12,866 bases of DNA from Clostridium sp. CAG:221 (lineage in GTDB: Bacteria; Bacillota; Clostridia; Clostridiales; Clostridiaceae). The stretch lies in NCBI GenBank assembly GCA_000435835.1, contig FR883392.1, forward strand, positions 1 through 12,866. Reading direction: 5' to 3'. The position numbers and the translations under genes are program-made. Positions 1 through 5,916 of this stretch are shown here, one piece after another. Numbering within the stretch: the stretch's first letter is position 1; each line of letters opens with the position of its first letter. Below the pieces are notes generated by a model, which worked only from the letters and a program-made list of their open reading frames with translations, did no database searches and was not told the DNA's origin.

Positions 1-77
1 ACATATTCACTTCTTAGTCAATATAGTATCATAATATCCTATATTTGTAAATCTATTATTTTCAATATATTATATTT

Positions 78-773
78 TTATTTGTATACACCTACTGATA
101 AAGTCTTTAAAAGCTTTTTATCAAGTATCTTATAGTATCCATTTTCCTTAGATATAACACCCTTATTAATTAAGGCATTTATTGTTCGCAATAAATGCCT
201 ATAACTAGTTCCTAAAAGTTCTGCTAGCTCTGTAAGCTTTTCATTAAATATATAAGCTTTCTTATTATCAACTATTATTTCTTCTTTAGCTGCTAAAATA
301 TAGCTTGCCAGCCTATTTTCCAAGGGATAAAGTAGATTTATGGAATTGTTATTGGAAGAACTTTGTAGTTTCCGTCCTAAGGAATCACATACATACCTTA
401 AAAACTTAGCATCTTTAAGTAATTTTTCTCGTACTATATTTAAAGGAAGTGCTATACAATATGAGTCTTCTAAAGCCTGTATATTACTACTGGTATCACA
501 ATTATTAACTATCTCTATATCACCTATTACAGTTAAAGGATAACAAAAGCTTAATAACAGTGACTTTCCATTTTTTAAAATAACATATACCTTTCCTTTA
601 CCCTTTACTAAGAAAAATAAATACTCCATCTTTTCATTTTCATTACAAATATATTCACCTTTTTTAAATGAAACTAGCTCCATATATCCACTCATATCAT
701 CAGTAAAGATATCATTTAACTTATATTTATTTATATACAATTCTTTTAATTGAGCATTATATATTTTTTCCAT
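78..773 (-). CDS. Crp/Fnr family transcriptional regulator, YeiL-like
   Basis: Predicted 231-residue cytoplasmic DNA-binding regulator. Residues ~20-115 form the beta-rich sensor (cyclic-nucleotide-binding fold), with a YLFFLVKGKGKVY strand pair and a PLTVIGDIEIV segment where the phosphate-binding cassette would be. The usual GE...R cassette is not evident, so cAMP binding is unlikely. A dimerisation helix follows (~115-165, including LENRLASYIL), then a winged HTH (~179-215, LTELAELLGTSYRHLLRTI). All five cysteines (43, 77, 92, 106, 129) lie outside the HTH, which would allow a redox or metal-cluster signal, but that is inference. The ATG start has an AAAGGAAG ribosome binding site at 782-789. 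The gene is divergent from two DUF606 transporter genes, and a 22-bp palindrome lies between them, so it probably controls that pair and perhaps itself. Crp/Fnr family is secure; the closer YeiL assignment is by overall resemblance. Confidence 0.88.
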   Translation of the reverse strand: MEKIYNAQLKELYINKYKLNDIFTDDMSGYMELVSFKKGEYICNENEKMEYLFFLVKGKGKVYVILKNGKSLLLSFCYPLTVIGDIEIVNNCDTSSNIQALEDSYCIALPLNIVREKLLKDAKFLRYVCDSLGRKLQSSSNNNSINLLYPLENRLASYILAAKEEIIVDNKKAYIFNEKLTELAELLGTSYRHLLRTINALINKGVISKENGYYKILDKKLLKTLSVGVYK

Positions 774-802
774 AAAATACTTCCTTTTAAGATTTATATA
801 TT

Positions 803-824
803 TAATATGACATATGTCATATTA
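803..824. promoter_or_regulatory. Perfect 22-bp palindromic operator candidate
   Basis: The 22 bases read identically on both strands; the core is TATGACATATGTCATA, that is TGAC-N4-GTCA. It lies in the 123-bp gap between the divergent regulator (78-773) and the DUF606 genes (from 897). Crp/Fnr proteins bind symmetric sites of this size, so it is the natural operator for the neighbouring regulator. It is centred about 80 bp upstream of the DUF606 start and just upstream of a weak promoter-like pair (TGCAAT at 828-833 and TATAAA at 851-856, 17-bp gap), a position that would suit activation. Symmetry is seen directly; function is inferred. Confidence 0.6.
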
Positions 825-896
825 TTATGCAATGTCTTTATGATACATTATATAAAGAAATTTTGGAATTAATGAAATTTATGATGGAGGAATAAT

Positions 897-1319
897 ATGT
901 TTAACTTTTTATCTATGATTGCAGGTGCATTAATAGCTATAATGACAAGCTTTAATGGCATACTGTCTACTTATACAGGAAATTATACATCTAGTGTTTT
1001 AATCCACTTTGTTGGACTTATAGGCATAATATTAGTATTAATAATCAACAAATCTAAATTAATATATGATAAAAATATTTCTATATTCTTATATAGTGCC
1101 GGAGTTATTGGTGTTTTCACAGTTCTATTTTCTAACTTTACATTTGTACCTTTAGGTGCTTCATTAACTATGGCTTTAGGTCTATTGGGACAGACTGTTA
1201 GTGCCATAATAATTGACCACTTTGGCTTATTTGGCGTTAATGTTATTAAATTTAATAGAAAGAAACTTGTTGGCCTTGCCATAATTTGTCTTGGCTTAGT
1301 CATTATGACTATTTATTAA
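897..1319 (+). CDS. Small DMT-superfamily membrane protein, DUF606/YdcZ type (first of pair)
   Basis: Predicted 140-residue integral membrane protein with about five hydrophobic segments, the usual size of DUF606 (YdcZ) members of the drug/metabolite transporter superfamily. Family-like features are the glycine-rich first helix followed by NG near residue 20, the helix-breaking SVLIHFVGLIG segment near 33-43, and the small-residue-rich LGASLTMALGLLGQ helix near 85-98. The ATG start has GGAGG at 886-890. The stop overlaps the ribosome binding site of the next gene, so the two are one operon. Half-size DMT proteins encoded in tandem usually work as hetero-oligomers, and that is likely here. The substrate cannot be told. 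Expression is probably set by the divergent Crp/Fnr regulator through the palindrome at 803-824. Confidence 0.82.
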   Translation: MFNFLSMIAGALIAIMTSFNGILSTYTGNYTSSVLIHFVGLIGIILVLIINKSKLIYDKNISIFLYSAGVIGVFTVLFSNFTFVPLGASLTMALGLLGQTVSAIIIDHFGLFGVNVIKFNRKKLVGLAIICLGLVIMTIY

Positions 1320-1332
1320 GGAGGATTTACAT

Positions 1333-1794
1333 ATGCTTATATATATATTAGTTGCTATTTTATCAGGCGTATCTATTGTTGTTTCGAGAATTATAAATTC
1401 AAGACTGGGCGATGAAATTGGTGTTTTCCAAAGTACTTTTTATAACTTTTTAACAGGACTTTTATTTTCAATGATAATCCTATTCTTCAGTAGTGAAAAT
1501 ATGAATATATCAAGTGAAGTTCTATCTTCTACACCTATAATTGCTTATTTAGGAGGTCTAATAGGAGTTATTTCTATTACTCTTTCAAATTATGTTGCTC
1601 CTAAGATATCAGCATTTTATATGGCCTTACTTATATTCATTGGGCAATTATTTACAGGTATAATAATTGACTATTTCACTTTAGGACAACTTTCTATAGG
1701 AAAGGTTATTGGCGGAATTATTGTATGTATAGGGTTGGCTTACAACCTTAATTTAGACAAAAAAGATGCGGAAGCTGTAGCAATAGAGAATTAA
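1333..1794 (+). CDS. Small DMT-superfamily membrane protein, DUF606/YdcZ type (second of pair)
   Basis: Predicted 153-residue membrane protein of the same family as its upstream neighbour, with about five transmembrane helices and a short polar C-terminal tail (~140-153). The opening helix (VAILSGVSIVVSRIINSRLG) and the VFQSTFYNFLTGLL segment match the DUF606 pattern of a small-residue helix, a short loop and a helix rich in S/T/F. A strong AAGGAGGA site at 1318-1325 overlaps the upstream stop codon, with 13 bp between the genes, so they are co-transcribed and probably made in matched amounts. The two proteins are diverged from each other, as expected for partners in a heterodimeric carrier. 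Substrate unknown. Confidence 0.82.
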   Translation: MLIYILVAILSGVSIVVSRIINSRLGDEIGVFQSTFYNFLTGLLFSMIILFFSSENMNISSEVLSSTPIIAYLGGLIGVISITLSNYVAPKISAFYMALLIFIGQLFTGIIIDYFTLGQLSIGKVIGGIIVCIGLAYNLNLDKKDAEAVAIEN

Positions 1795-1798
1795 AAAT

Positions 1799-1844
1799 AA
1801 GAAGTTCAATAAAGATTTTAACTTCTATCTAGTTAAAACTTCTT
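1799..1844 (+). terminator. Possible weak terminator after the DUF606 pair, with alternative stems
   Basis: Directly after the stop codon, AAGAAGTT (1799-1806) can pair with AACTTCTT (1837-1844), and TTTTAACT (1816-1823) can pair with AGTTAAAA (1831-1838) around a 7-nt loop. A further AACTTCT at 1820-1826 gives a third option. The stems are AT-rich and followed only by a broken T-rich stretch, so termination efficiency is uncertain. Confidence 0.35.
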
Positions 1845-1900
1845 TCTGTGTCCTTTACTTTAATATTTTCATATATTATTTAATAATCAATAAATACTTA

Positions 1901-1955
1901 AAGGTTGCTATTTATTATGTAACTTTCTCTCAGTTTCCACTAAAATAGCAACCTT
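1901..1955. other. Large 13-bp-stem hairpin upstream of the short SatD gene
   Basis: Bases 1901-1913 (AAGGTTGCTATTT) are perfectly complementary to 1943-1955, closing a 29-nt loop that contains a smaller AACT/AGTT stem (1921-1924 with 1932-1935). The right arm ends 15 bp before the ATG at 1971. Neither strand has a clean T-run after the stem, so this is not a textbook terminator. It could be a leader structure for the SatD-like gene, a weak bidirectional terminator or a small repeat. Confidence 0.55.
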
Positions 1956-1970
1956 AATATTGGAGCTAGC

Positions 1971-2357
1971 ATGAATTATATGACCATGATATTTGATCTA
2001 AAGGATTCTCGAAAGCTTGCTAATAGAAATGAAGTACAAATTCTATTAATAAATGCCTTAAAGAAGTGTAATGAAGATTTTAAAAATTTAATAATATGTC
2101 CATTTATAATAACTTTAGGAGATGAATGGCAAGGCTTATTAAAAAGCGACTGCAACTACTTAGAAATAATTAATTTCTTTCATAAAACCTTGCCTCATTA
2201 CTTAAACTTTTATGTGGGCATTGGTATTGGTGAGGTTACTGTATATAATTTTGAACTTACAGTAAACCAACTAGACGGTCCTTCCTATTATTTAGCTAGA
2301 GAAGCCATTAATTACTGTAAAAATCATAAACACGCTCTGGTTATGCTATCTAACTAA
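1971..2357 (+). CDS. Short SatD-like protein, core domain only
   Basis: Predicted 128-residue soluble protein made only of the SatD core. It has IFDLKDSRKL at 7-16, ITLGDEWQG at 47-55, VGIGIGEV at 82-89 and LDGPSYYLAREAI at 101-113, each matching the long SatD protein encoded at 3172-3930. The C-terminal HTH of the long protein is absent. The motif order resembles a class III nucleotide cyclase fold, with metal-binding Asp candidates D9 and D51, but catalysis is not shown. The ATG has GGAG at 1962-1965; internal Met4 and Met6 are possible alternatives. The 3' end overlaps the convergent DUF3307 gene by 4 bp. The motifs are intact, so this looks like a minimal paralogue more than a decaying fragment. 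Family membership is by motif comparison inside the window. Confidence 0.72.
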   Translation: MNYMTMIFDLKDSRKLANRNEVQILLINALKKCNEDFKNLIICPFIITLGDEWQGLLKSDCNYLEIINFFHKTLPHYLNFYVGIGIGEVTVYNFELTVNQLDGPSYYLAREAINYCKNHKHALVMLSN

Positions 2358-3175
2358 AGATTAATAATAAACTTAACAAAAACACCACCTATTATGGCTG
2401 AAGTAAAGCTAATTAAATTTCCAATTATAAAATATTCAGCAAAACGTTGATCTGAAAGCTTATTAAATCGGGCTATGGATTTAGCTGTTAAGATAAAGCC
2501 TATTATTGAATAGTAATCTATTAACATACTTATGAAAATCAATATCCTTTCTAAGATACCAATGATAAAGCCTCCATTTTTTGCTCCATTGGAAGCTGTG
2601 CTATCAGATATTGCATTAATGGCATCAGAAGTGCTTTTTTCTGGCATAAGGTCATTAATAAAAATCTTTATAAAAATCCCTGTAACTATAGTTACCACTA
2701 AAAATACTATTAATGCTATCAATAACTTGTTAGTATTATCTAAATTATATTCATATACCTTAATTAAGTTATTTAAACCTAAAATAGCCAAGGCTATAAT
2801 TAAGAAATGACTTATTTGATCCGTTATAAATAACCATATATTATTGCGGTATTTACTTTTATACAATATTATTAATGATTTTATTTCATCTGTGAAGAAA
2901 TGACCTACTGTAATTAATATTGCTTTTATAAAAATAATTAATTTAAATGACATACTTACCTTTATAAATATTATTATAATCAGCATACCTAACAAATGAA
3001 ATATACTATGAATTATATTTCCATTAATAGTTACTTTTAATTTTTTCATTGTGCTTTTTTTATTGTTTAAATCTAATTCTTTAGGAAATCTCTTTTTTAT
3101 TATGCTTTTTCCTTGAAAAATAAAGTCAAAAACTACGTGATTTAATAAAAATAATAAAAACACTTTTAAAATCAT
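2354..3175 (-). CDS. DUF3307 family integral membrane protein
   Basis: Predicted 273-residue membrane protein. The N-terminal DUF3307-like part (~1-135) carries the H-x3-D-x3-Q signature (H13, D17, Q21) in the first helix and further polar residues inside membrane helices (HFFTDEIK near 98-105, TDQISH near 118-123). Such His/Asp patterns recall membrane-embedded metal-binding proteins, but no activity is established from the sequence. A further helix (LLIALIVFLVVTIVTGIFI) leads to a C-terminal region with GIIGILERI-like and ARF..L..QRFAEYFIIGNLISF patterns and two or three more helices. It is the second gene of an operon: its ATG overlaps the SatD stop in ATGA (3172-3175), indicating translational coupling and a shared function. 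Its stop overlaps the convergent short SatD-like gene. Role unknown. Confidence 0.8.
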   Translation of the reverse strand: MILKVFLLFLLNHVVFDFIFQGKSIIKKRFPKELDLNNKKSTMKKLKVTINGNIIHSIFHLLGMLIIIIFIKVSMSFKLIIFIKAILITVGHFFTDEIKSLIILYKSKYRNNIWLFITDQISHFLIIALAILGLNNLIKVYEYNLDNTNKLLIALIVFLVVTIVTGIFIKIFINDLMPEKSTSDAINAISDSTASNGAKNGGFIIGILERILIFISMLIDYYSIIGFILTAKSIARFNKLSDQRFAEYFIIGNLISFTSAIIGGVFVKFIINL

Positions 3176-3930
3176 ATTTCTCTTAAAGATAACTCCTTTT
3201 CATAACTACTTAATAATTTATTTATCATTTTCTTATTATGCAAAGTTAAAAGGTAATTGGAGCTTGTTATCTTTCTTGAAATTCCTGATTTTGATATATT
3301 GGGATACTTATGCTGAATTTCACTGTATGATTCTAACTTTTCATATAAGGCTATGATATTTCTCTGCTTATAAGTAAATTTACTTTCAATCATTTCATTG
3401 TTTTGTATTATATTATTAATGAGCTCTTCATAATTAATTAAAACATGAGAATCATCATCACAAGTTACTGCAGCTTCTTCCATTATATTAGATTTTGGTA
3501 CTGCGCCTTTAAGTACAGTCTTACAGTCTTTAGTATAAAGCTTCTTACTATAGAACTTCTTGTTGCTCTTGGCAATTTCTAAGGCTTGCCTAGCATAAAT
3601 AAAAGCTTCTCCATCCATTTTTCTTGTATCATCATCTTCTTTAGTACTTATGGTGCCAATCCCTATACCGCAATAACATTCTATATCAAAATTATATAGA
3701 AAAACCTTTATCTTAGTGCTTATATCATAGCTAACCTTAATATTTCTTAAGACAATCTGCCATTCATCGCCTAGCGTAAATGTAATCTTAGAAACTAAGC
3801 TATCTTTATACTGCTCTTCTAAACTTTTAAAGTAATTTTCCAGTTGAATATTTATTTCTTTTCTATTATTAAGCTTTCTGGAATTTACTATATCCATATT
3901 TATAACACTATAAATCTTCAAAACTATCAC
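3172..3930 (-). CDS. SatD family protein with C-terminal HTH
   Basis: Predicted 252-residue soluble protein of the SatD family, named after a gene in a Streptococcus mutans locus linked to secretion and acid tolerance. The N-terminal core has NMDIVNSRKL (11-20), FTLGDEWQ (51-58), CGIGIG (87-92) and MDGEAFIYARQA (105-116). This order resembles class III nucleotide cyclases, with D13 and D55 as metal-ligand candidates; that link is my inference. Residues ~190-235 form an HTH-like segment (SGISRKITSSN). The listed start is GTG at 3928-3930. A TTG at 3919-3921 has better spacing from the AGGCGGTG element (3932-3939) and would give a protein beginning MKIYSVINMD, so the start is uncertain by three codons. 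It is first in an operon with DUF3307. Confidence 0.8.
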   Translation of the reverse strand: MIVLKIYSVINMDIVNSRKLNNRKEINIQLENYFKSLEEQYKDSLVSKITFTLGDEWQIVLRNIKVSYDISTKIKVFLYNFDIECYCGIGIGTISTKEDDDTRKMDGEAFIYARQALEIAKSNKKFYSKKLYTKDCKTVLKGAVPKSNIMEEAAVTCDDDSHVLINYEELINNIIQNNEMIESKFTYKQRNIIALYEKLESYSEIQHKYPNISKSGISRKITSSNYLLTLHNKKMINKLLSSYEKELSLREI

Positions 3931-3947
3931 ACACCGCCTTTACCCAT
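3927..3947 (-). other. Possible leader micro-ORF (MGKGGV) overlapping the satD start
   Basis: On the minus strand an AGAGG site (3955-3959) precedes ATG-GGT-AAA-GGC-GGT-GTG-TGA by a suitable distance. The TGA overlaps the proposed GTG start of SatD. The ORF encodes six residues and may couple ribosomes onto satD, or it may be chance. Confidence 0.25.
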
Positions 3948-3995
3948 AAAATACCTCTATTATTTAATTATGCCTATTTACTTATATTTATAAAC

Positions 3996-4022
3996 AAAAA
4001 TCCAGCCATATGCTGGATTTTT
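3996..4022 (-). terminator. Rho-independent terminator of the DUF488 gene
   Basis: An 11-bp perfect stem (AAAAATCCAGC paired with GCTGGATTTTT, loop CATAT) lies just beyond the stop of the minus-strand gene 4033-4650. Read on the minus strand it is followed by TTTTTGTTT. It also has a T-run on the plus strand, so it could act in both directions. It separates the DUF488 gene from the satD operon. Confidence 0.85.
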
Positions 4023-4032
4023 TACTTGAACA

Positions 4033-4650
4033 TTATTTAGGTAGATTTTCAACACGCCTACCTATTTCAACATTGGCAGCTCTATAAGCTTCAATGATAA
4101 GCTCTTCTTCATTCTTTGCTAACCCCAGTAATGAATCTATGGTTATTTGATTACGATCTGGGAAATATTTATCTAATAAATTTGTTTCAATATCTTCTTG
4201 TGATGCCAAGGAATAATCATCTAAAATATGATGCACCTTAAATCCATTATCTCTTAATGCCCTACCTACTAATATACTTCGATGACATCTTATTGGATCT
4301 TGCATAGCTCCTAGCAAAGCAATATTATATCCTTTTTCACATCCACTCTTTAATCGCTTAATTCCATTTATAAAATCCTCTTCATGAACTGCCTTTTCAA
4401 AATCACAAAAACCTTCATGATTATAAGAAACCTTATTCATCCGCTTTGCTGCTAATTCTTTGGCCATATAGATATAGATAAATCCTGCCTTAGTTAAAGA
4501 ATATTTAATCATTTCCTTATCAAATTGAGTATTATATTTTGAATAAGGTGTTCCTCTTATATCAACAACTACATCAATCTTATAATGATTTAACATATCA
4601 ATTAGCCTTTCTAAAGTATAATTTGAATGTCCTATTGTATATATATCCAC
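4033..4650 (-). CDS. DUF488 family protein
   Basis: Predicted 205-residue soluble protein of the DUF488 family, whose biochemical role is not settled. Typical motifs are present: IYTIGHS at 3-9, VVDIRGTPYS at 28-37 (D30, R32) and DPIRCHR at 118-124. Many members have a cysteine (CAE-like) a few residues before the CHR motif; here that place reads GAM (114-116), so only C122 remains of the usual pair. The start is GTG (4648-4650), preceded by AGGTAGG (4657-4663) at good spacing. No other start near it fits the TIGHS motif, which sits close to the N terminus in this family. The gene is monocistronic with its own terminator and is divergent from the permease pair. Confidence 0.85.
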   Translation of the reverse strand: MDIYTIGHSNYTLERLIDMLNHYKIDVVVDIRGTPYSKYNTQFDKEMIKYSLTKAGFIYIYMAKELAAKRMNKVSYNHEGFCDFEKAVHEEDFINGIKRLKSGCEKGYNIALLGAMQDPIRCHRSILVGRALRDNGFKVHHILDDYSLASQEDIETNLLDKYFPDRNQITIDSLLGLAKNEEELIIEAYRAANVEIGRRVENLPK

Positions 4651-4762
4651 AACTATACCTACCTTTCTTTTTGCTACTAATTCACTATCCCCTATCTTAA
4701 GAACTTATCAATATTTTTAATCATAATATATATTTATAAATCAATTAGATTAAGGTTATTTT

Positions 4763-5248
4763 ATGACATCTATTATTCTTTATAGCTTAGCACTTATTTT
4801 ATTACTTGTTTCTTTTATTAAAGATAAAGTGAAAACAAAAAAAGCTTTAAAAATAGCTTTTACTTCTTTTGAAAATATAATGCCTCAATTTCTATCAGTA
4901 ATAATTTTTGTAGGTATTGTTCTTGCTTATGTACAACCTGAAACAATTTCCAAATTAATTGGTACTAGCTCTGGTTTTCTAGGAATTATCTTTTCTGCTG
5001 TCATTGGCTCTATTACTCTCTTGCCAACTTTTGTTGCATTTTCTTTAGGAAATACCCTACTTTCCAGTGGTGCTGGATATTCTCAAGTGGCTGCCCTAGT
5101 CTCTACCCTTACCCTTGTTGGTATGATGACTTTTTCCATGGAAGCTAAATTTATTGGTAAACGGGCTGCCTTTTTAAGAAATTTCCTTGCTTTCTTATTT
5201 TCCTTTATTGTGGCATTATTCATAGGAAAGGTGATGATTGCAATTTGA
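4763..5248 (+). CDS. Half-size permease, COG0701/DUF318-like (first of pair)
   Basis: Predicted 161-residue membrane protein with about five helices. It resembles one half of the two-repeat COG0701 (YraQ/ArsP-type) permeases: the central motif GSITLLPTFVAFSLGNTLL (82-100) and the following GAGYSQVAALVSTLTLVG give the conserved G-S-x4-P and alternating glycine pattern, followed by a positively charged GKRAAFLRN stretch (132-140). Full-length relatives are roughly twice this size, so it probably pairs with the downstream product. The ATG has TAAGGT at 4751-4756. The next gene overlaps its stop by 4 bp. The substrate is unknown; ArsP relatives export organoarsenicals, but nothing here supports that use. 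Confidence 0.7.
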   Translation: MTSIILYSLALILLLVSFIKDKVKTKKALKIAFTSFENIMPQFLSVIIFVGIVLAYVQPETISKLIGTSSGFLGIIFSAVIGSITLLPTFVAFSLGNTLLSSGAGYSQVAALVSTLTLVGMMTFSMEAKFIGKRAAFLRNFLAFLFSFIVALFIGKVMIAI

Positions 5249-5763
5249 AAATAATTAAACGCTATAAATTCTTTTTACTTTTATTAATTGTACTAATACT
5301 TATTGGATTCTTGGATTTTGATTTGGCCTCTAAAAGTATATTAAATATAAAATATAGCTTTCTACAAATGCTTTCAGTACTACCACCAATAATGGTGATG
5401 CTTGGACTAATGGATGTATGGGTCTCCAGAGAATCCTTAATGAAGTATATGGGCAATAATTCAGGTCTTCTTGGAATATTTCTAGCTATGTTTATTGGTT
5501 CCATTGCTGCTGGACCAATGTATGCTGCTTTTCCTTTTACTGCCGTACTAATAAAAAAAGGAGCCAAGTTTAGCAACATCATCATTTTTATGAATGCATG
5601 GTGTGTTACTAAAATCTCAACTCTTCTTTTTGAAATTTCTTCCTTAGGTTATAAATTCACTTTTGTTAGGCTCCTAATTGATATACCAGGTGTTATCATT
5701 ATGGGTATCCTAGTTGAAAAATTCCTTAGCAAAGATGAATTAACACGAATCTACCACACTTAG
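5245..5763 (+). CDS. Half-size permease, COG0701/DUF318-like (second of pair)
   Basis: Predicted 172-residue membrane protein with about five helices, the probable partner of the gene upstream. It repeats the family motif as GSIAAGPMYAAFPFTAVLI (85-103) followed by GAKFSNIIIFMNAW. An additional N-terminal hydrophobic anchor (~8-25) follows a basic KIIKRYK start, giving an inside-positive end. The start is TTG, overlapping the upstream stop as TTGA, with AAAGGTGA (5227-5234) ten bases before it; translational coupling is likely. The final codons and the TAG stop lie at the left end of the 150-bp repeat at 5758-5907, so the native C terminus may have been altered when that element arrived. Confidence 0.7.
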   Translation: MKIIKRYKFFLLLLIVLILIGFLDFDLASKSILNIKYSFLQMLSVLPPIMVMLGLMDVWVSRESLMKYMGNNSGLLGIFLAMFIGSIAAGPMYAAFPFTAVLIKKGAKFSNIIIFMNAWCVTKISTLLFEISSLGYKFTFVRLLIDIPGVIIMGILVEKFLSKDELTRIYHT

Positions 5764-5907
5764 TAAATTATGAATGATGAGTGATGAATGATGAATTAAT
5801 GAATAAACTCCCTTAGGGGAGTTTAGAAAAATATAATTTTCAGAAATTCTGTAAGAATTTCATCAATAATTCATAATTCGTAATTCATAATTCATCATTA
5901 TCTAAGT
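5758..5907. repeat. 150-bp MITE-like palindromic repeat, copy 1
   Basis: A 150-bp AT-rich element bounded by ACTTAG (5758-5763) and its complement CTAAGT (5902-5907), with runs of ATGAATGATGAATT-type sequence in one arm and the complement in the other. The centre holds a 9-bp GC-richer hairpin (5804-5812 with 5817-5825, loop TTAG). Its reverse complement aligns along its length with the copy at 11306-11455, including an identical 23-bp block at 5842-5864. It has no coding capacity. Size, inverted ends and a second copy fit a miniature inverted-repeat element. The left end carries the TAG stop of the permease gene. No clear target duplication is seen. The internal hairpin may also separate the convergent transcripts. 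Confidence 0.75.
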
Positions 5908-5916
5908 TCATAATTA

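Noticed and set aside
340..543. 67-codon plus-strand ORF
   Set aside because: Lies wholly inside the Crp/Fnr gene on the other strand, with no ribosome binding site and no sensible protein pattern.
983..1303. 106-codon minus-strand ORF
   Set aside because: Antisense to the first DUF606 gene, which has a strong ribosome binding site and clear membrane helices.
2532..2810. 92-codon plus-strand ORF
   Set aside because: Antisense shadow of the DUF3307 gene; its hydrophobic look comes from the complementary AT-rich codons.
5262..5585. 107-codon minus-strand ORF
   Set aside because: Antisense to the second permease gene; no ribosome binding site.
5770..5900. Short direct ATGAATGATGAATT repeats as a CRISPR array
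   Set aside because: No constant repeat with unique spacers and no cas genes; the units belong to the arms of an inverted-repeat element.
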